From Bryobacterales bacterium (GTDB lineage: Bacteria > Acidobacteriota > Terriglobia > Bryobacterales > Bryobacteraceae): a stretch of DNA of 20,321 nt. Positions 16,676 to 20,321 of this stretch are shown here, piece by piece. Within the stretch, counting starts at the first letter, position 1. Every line of letters starts with the position of its first letter. Location of the stretch: positions 1 through 20,321 of the forward strand of contig JAEUQE010000172.1 in assembly GCA_016789785.1 (NCBI GenBank), in the 5' to 3' direction. The notes beneath the pieces were generated by a model. The model was not told where the DNA came from and made no database searches. It saw only the letters and a list, made by a program, of their open reading frames with translations. The translations under genes were made by a program, and so were the position numbers.

Positions 16676-18103
16676 CTAAAACGTATAGCCGATCCCAAAC
16701 AACGGCACCACCCGATCACGCAGCCCGTTGTTGTCCAACGCGACCATGAAGTTCGTCGAGAACACCATGTTGCCCGCAAGCTTCAGCTTCACGCCGAAAG
16801 CACCATTGTGCATGGCGAACGTCTGCTTGTTCGGCGCAAGCGTAACACCGGATGCAGCGGCAATCCCTTCGCCCCTTGCGTCCAACCGTTCCTCCGTCAG
16901 CCGGAACGAATTGACCAGCGTCATGCCGAGGATATCCGCCAGGAACGTGACACGCGAGCCTGCACTGATCCCCGCGCCGGCTGACCAGTTGAACATATTC
17001 GGCAACTTCTCCTTCGCACCGGTTACCGGATCGCCGGCGAGCACGCTCTTGCCATTGAACTGAAAGCCAACGTTGAAGTGGGGCGAGACACGCACGGGAC
17101 CAAGGTCGCGCGCGTGCAGCGAGTAGGCCGCAAAGGGCTTGAATCCAACCGCGCCCGAGCCGTGATAGTTCAGTTCGTCGCCAGTCGGGAGCCGCAGATC
17201 CGCACCCAATGCGAGCGCCGAGGTACGGCCTTCCATCACTGTGCCTTTCACGCGGATCAACGTATCACCAAGACCGTTCGCGCTTCGCCGGGCCGAGCCG
17301 AAGGCGCCATTGATGCGGAATCCGGAGCGCCCGTAATCCTGCGCGAAGCTCGCGCGCGACGCCTCAATGTCAAACGTCTGCGCGCACCAGCATGTGCCCT
17401 TTTCGAATGGGTTGCCGGTGTTGTAGATCTGTGCGTTCGACGCCGTCACCGAAGCGCTCGAATGCACCCAGGTCAGTGCCCCGGTCACATCAATGCGATT
17501 GGTGAGTCCATAGGTAAACACCGCGATGTTCTGGTCCAGCCGAACGTCGATCTCCGTGTCGATCGTCGTCGGCGAAGTTGTCTGGCGCACGCCATCCTGA
17601 TAGACACGCGTCGCCACACCACCGCGGTCGAGGGCGCGGATACTCTTCAGGCTCTGCCCCTCCAGGTTGTTGAAGCGAAATTGCTGCCGTGTGAATCCAG
17701 CGAACAAGCGGCCCCTACCGATCGTCTCTGCGCGTTCCGTGAGAATCGGGCCCAGACTCTGCGTATCGGGCAACGAAGCGCCCGTCGCGGGATCCTCCTT
17801 GAAGATGACGCCCGAGGCCGGCGACGCGATCGGCAGTGCCGACAGTTGCGTCGCGATGCCGATGTTGAACGGACGCAGCAGTCCGTCGCTGATGCGATCG
17901 AAGCTCGCATTGTTGCCGGCCACCGCGCTGAAATCGGCGCCGGCGCGAATGGGATCCACATCCTTGGTCGCGATACTGAACTGTGGACGTGAGTTCACCG
18001 CCTGCGGCAGCGTGAAGATCACTTTGTTTTGATTCGGCTGCGCCTGCAATGCCGCCTGCACCAGCAGCGGCGTCAGCGCAATCCATCGAACAGAGACACT
18101 CAT
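16676..18103 (-). CDS. Outer-membrane beta-barrel protein, phenol-degradation-meta-pathway (MetA) type
   Basis: A 475-residue protein with a signal peptide (about 1-21, ending LQA) and a C-terminal GIGYTF typical of barrel proteins. The central and C-terminal parts (from GLTNRIDVTGAL near 199 through GLGDTLIRVKG, LRLPTGDE at 303-310, GFKPFAAYS and FLADILGM) match the pattern of the widespread outer-membrane family first named from meta-pathway phenol degradation. Family membership does not prove phenol transport. CWC (C238 and C240) in a presumed loop is unusual for an exported barrel. The start is fixed by AGGAGG four nt upstream. It lies 91 nt downstream of the kinase gene on the same strand and could be co-transcribed with it. 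The exact substrate is unknown. Confidence 0.8.
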   Translation of the reverse strand: MSVSVRWIALTPLLVQAALQAQPNQNKVIFTLPQAVNSRPQFSIATKDVDPIRAGADFSAVAGNNASFDRISDGLLRPFNIGIATQLSALPIASPASGVIFKEDPATGASLPDTQSLGPILTERAETIGRGRLFAGFTRQQFRFNNLEGQSLKSIRALDRGGVATRVYQDGVRQTTSPTTIDTEIDVRLDQNIAVFTYGLTNRIDVTGALTWVHSSASVTASNAQIYNTGNPFEKGTCWCAQTFDIEASRASFAQDYGRSGFRINGAFGSARRSANGLGDTLIRVKGTVMEGRTSALALGADLRLPTGDELNYHGSGAVGFKPFAAYSLHARDLGPVRVSPHFNVGFQFNGKSVLAGDPVTGAKEKLPNMFNWSAGAGISAGSRVTFLADILGMTLVNSFRLTEERLDARGEGIAAASGVTLAPNKQTFAMHNGAFGVKLKLAGNMVFSTNFMVALDNNGLRDRVVPLFGIGYTF

Positions 18104-18194
18104 AGCTCCTCCTGAAACATAAGCTGTTGTTTTTGTTTTTTACTTGGGCTGGGCCGGACCGGCCTGCCATGATGTTGCTCTGTATATTAATGCG
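18104..18194 (-). promoter_or_regulatory. A-rich leader with strong ribosome site and hairpin upstream of the barrel gene
   Basis: In the minus-strand transcript, a GGCC-GGTCC-GGCC hairpin (18164-18152) is followed by an A-rich tract (18142-18126) and then AGGAGGAG (18113-18106) next to the ATG. The A-run is opposite to the U-run a terminator would need. The arrangement looks more like an unstructured leader that aids ribosome loading. No clear promoter was found, although AT-rich TTAATATACA (18191-18182) is a possible -10 zone. Confidence 0.45.
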
Positions 18195-20321
18195 CTAATT
18201 CTGAATGCTCTGGATCGTCCAAAGCGAATTTCGCTTCACCAATTGAATGGTGACCTTGCGCACGGGACTATTGGAGGGCCGCCCCTTCTGAATCGTGATG
18301 GTAGAGAGTTGTGCCGCCACGGTTGCGCTGCTGTCGTGAATTTCGGGATCCGACAGGGGCTGCAGGCTCATGGTCATGCGAGTGTTCTTATCGTGGAACG
18401 CACGCTTCAGCCCATCCAGGCTATCAGTTGGAATCCCGGGCCATGCCGCCTGCAGTGCGGCAACATCCTTCTGATCAAAGGCCGAGGCATATCGCGCCAA
18501 CGCGGCATAGATCGCATTGCGCTCCCCACGCAGACCTTCGGCTTTCTTCGCTTCCTCGATCGCGCGCGCCGCGGCGTCCGCCTGAAGCTTGCGAAGCTTC
18601 TCGGCTTCTCGCAATGCGGCCTCCGCCTGAGCCCGGTTCTGACGTTCCGCCTCGGCTTTCGCCTCCAGTTCCGCCGCCAGCCGCTGCGCATCGCGCGCAT
18701 AACGACTGGAAGCATGCTTCTGAGCGAACTCGCGTAGCGCCGGCGCGTCCTGCTTGTTCACCGCGGCCCACAGCGATTCTTCGCTCGCTCGCGGCTCGAC
18801 GGCCGGAGGCGGAGTCTTCGTAGCGCTCACGGTTTCCGATCGTGGCGCCGCGCTCGTGGCAGGCGCAGTCCTGGTAGACGCACTCGCGGTAGAGGCAACC
18901 GTGGCAGGCGCACTCGTAGCAGCCGCACCCGCCGCAGGCCCGGCCGGCTTCCTCTCCTGTTGAGCAACCACAACCGTCTCCGTCTTGGGCTGTTCGGCGG
19001 GCCACACACTGTCGGGCGTCTCCGCCGGCGCAGGAGCAGCCGGCGCCGCCTCACTCTTCGGCGCGATCGGAGCCGAAGCGACGGGTTCGATCGCCGCAGG
19101 CTTCGGCCGAGTGAGGAGATAGCCTCCACCACCCAGCGCGAGAACCAGTGCCGCCAGCGCCATCCAAATCGGACTCCGCTTGCTTCGAGGGGCAGCCTCC
19201 ACAACCGGCGTACGATCACCAATCTCAACCGCCGTCTCTGCGCGATCCGAGTGAGCCGTCAACCGCCGGACGTCCACTGCGGCACCTGGCACGTCACGCA
19301 GTTGCGGCTCGTCGTCCATCGCAGCTTTCGCCTTCTCACGCTGAGCGCTCCACACCTCTTCCATCGCGCTGCGTGCCGTACGTGTCAACTCGAACGCTTC
19401 AGGACTTGCCGGATCCGCCTCGGCCGCGCGTTGCGCCGCTTCGAGCGCACGCGGCACATCGCCCTCATTGAGTGCCTGCCTCGCCTCCCGGATCAACTGC
19501 CGCGAATGCTGCGCCACTCGAACCCCACTGCGCGCGGTCTCCAGCAGTTGTTGCGCCTGCGTGTTGGCGCCATCCAGCCGCAGAACGTCTTCCAGCGTCT
19601 CCATCGCCTGCTGATACTCGCCAACCTCTACACGACTGCGGCCAGTGCGCAACAATTCCTCGACACGCGCGCGAGCATTTTGCGTCTGAATGCCCGATTG
19701 CAGCTTCCGCCGCAGATCCATCGCATCGGCGTTCATTGGATCCAACGCAAGAATGCGCCGCAGCATGCTTTGCGCGTCTTCCTGCCTGCCCTCGTCCGCG
19801 TGACGCCGCGCCTCCTCCACCAGACCTCTGGCCTGCTGCTTTTGCAGATCGGCCAACACCGGACGCAGATCAAGCTGCAGGTCTTCGAGCGTCTGATATC
19901 GTTCAGCCCGGTCTTTGCTCAAGGCCCGCAGAATCACCTGCTCCAGCAGTTGCGGGCAATCGGACATATGCGCGCGGAGCGAGTCAGGCTCCGATCCTAC
20001 GATCCGGAACATCACCGCGGGACTCGTTGGAGCCTCGAACGGATGCACACCGGTAACAAACTCGTAAAAGGTCACGCCATAGGAAAAGATGTCGCTCAGT
20101 GCATCCGTCACGGAGCCCTTGAACTGTTCCGGTGCCATGTATTTCAAGGTGCCTGGCACCATGCCGCTCTTCGTCAATCGCGTTGCGGACTGGGTTACCA
20201 GCGCGATGCCGAAGTCCATGATCTTCACCGAGCGGTCCGGCATCACCATGATGTTCGGCGGCTTCACGTCGCGATGCACAATGCCATGCCGGTGAGCGTG
20301 CTGCAGCCCTTCGGCCACTTC
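18195..20321 (-). CDS. Membrane-bound Ser/Thr protein kinase with TPR-like and NTF2-like regions (5' part outside window)
   Basis: The frame is open to the right edge, giving 708 residues. The kinase N-lobe with its glycine loop and lysine lies outside. Visible kinase motifs are HRDVKPPN (16-23, catalytic loop), DFG, GTLKYMAPEQ and SDIFSYGVTFYE, all of Hanks type with no missing key residue. Helical TPR-like repeats follow (about 160-310), then basic RSKRS and one membrane segment (about 383-403). Outside the membrane come an Ala/Pro/Thr linker (405-515), a charged coiled coil (about 545-600) and a C-terminal NTF2-like fold (about 600-708, WTIQSIQN end). The kinase faces the cytoplasm and the tail the periplasm. 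The GTG at 20318 is internal, not the real start. The barrel gene follows 91 nt downstream; signals sensed and substrates are unknown. Confidence 0.9.
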   Translation of the reverse strand, partial: EVAEGLQHAHRHGIVHRDVKPPNIMVMPDRSVKIMDFGIALVTQSATRLTKSGMVPGTLKYMAPEQFKGSVTDALSDIFSYGVTFYEFVTGVHPFEAPTSPAVMFRIVGSEPDSLRAHMSDCPQLLEQVILRALSKDRAERYQTLEDLQLDLRPVLADLQKQQARGLVEEARRHADEGRQEDAQSMLRRILALDPMNADAMDLRRKLQSGIQTQNARARVEELLRTGRSRVEVGEYQQAMETLEDVLRLDGANTQAQQLLETARSGVRVAQHSRQLIREARQALNEGDVPRALEAAQRAAEADPASPEAFELTRTARSAMEEVWSAQREKAKAAMDDEPQLRDVPGAAVDVRRLTAHSDRAETAVEIGDRTPVVEAAPRSKRSPIWMALAALVLALGGGGYLLTRPKPAAIEPVASAPIAPKSEAAPAAPAPAETPDSVWPAEQPKTETVVVAQQERKPAGPAAGAAATSAPATVASTASASTRTAPATSAAPRSETVSATKTPPPAVEPRASEESLWAAVNKQDAPALREFAQKHASSRYARDAQRLAAELEAKAEAERQNRAQAEAALREAEKLRKLQADAAARAIEEAKKAEGLRGERNAIYAALARYASAFDQKDVAALQAAWPGIPTDSLDGLKRAFHDKNTRMTMSLQPLSDPEIHDSSATVAAQLSTITIQKGRPSNSPVRKVTIQLVKRNSLWTIQSIQN
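18853..18927 (-). repeat. Degenerate 5 x 15-nt tandem repeat in the kinase linker
   Basis: Five successive 15-nt units each end in GCA on the plus strand (for example CTCGTGGCAGGCGCA, then CTCGCGGTAGAGGCA). They encode imperfect Ala/Thr/Ser/Pro pentapeptides in the periplasmic linker of the kinase. The period keeps the frame, so linker length can vary between strains. Confidence 0.65.

Noticed and set aside
18125..18143. T-rich tract read as an intrinsic terminator on the plus strand
   Set aside because: The GC hairpin lies after, not before, the T-run on the plus strand, and no plus-strand gene ends here.

Overview
This GC-rich window looks like a chromosomal segment of an Acidobacteriota bacterium, possibly a Solibacter/Bryobacter-type lineage. 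The assignment is an inference. It rests on an Oar-like TonB-dependent receptor with an N-terminal carboxypeptidase-regulatory domain, a membrane Ser/Thr kinase with a long Ala/Pro linker, and the overall codon usage. I see no mobile element, phage gene, CRISPR array, tRNA or rRNA.

Layout. (1) 1-3528, minus strand: one continuous frame of 1176 codons for a huge secreted protein, running off the left edge. It has a signal peptide, two copies of an unnamed ~165-residue domain, an Ig-like region, a gluzincin-type HEIMH metallopeptidase domain and a PKD domain. (2) 3529-3720: a compact divergent control region with two good sigma70-type promoters and several palindromes. (3) 3721-5015, plus: a TetR repressor and an unrecognised multi-pass membrane protein, coupled by an ATGA overlap. 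The repressor's start codon lies inside a tandem operator and probably heads a leaderless mRNA. (4) 5100-7772, plus: aconitase AcnA, followed by a 12-bp stem terminator. (5) 7883-12275, plus: a tight run of cysteine desulfurase, MnmA tRNA thiolase (8-nt overlap), methylthioadenosine phosphorylase (TTG start) and a GT9-like glycosyltransferase (TTG start, 20-nt overlap). (6) 12276-12680: a convergent intergenic gap. (7) 12681-16484, minus: the Oar-like TonB-dependent receptor. (8) 16676-18103, minus: an outer-membrane beta-barrel protein of the phenol-degradation-meta-pathway type. (9) 18195-20321, minus: a Ser/Thr kinase cut by the right edge before its N-lobe.

How the genes may work together. 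The desulfurase and MnmA make a plausible dedicated sulfur relay for tRNA 2-thiouridine, as known for the adjacent YrvO-MnmA pair of Bacillus. The TetR/membrane-protein unit and the secreted peptidase are divergent and share a palindrome-rich control region, so co-regulation is possible but unproven. The receptor, barrel and kinase form a minus-strand envelope cluster. The control region at 3529-3735 and the unnamed duplicated domain of the secreted peptidase are the least conventional parts of the window.
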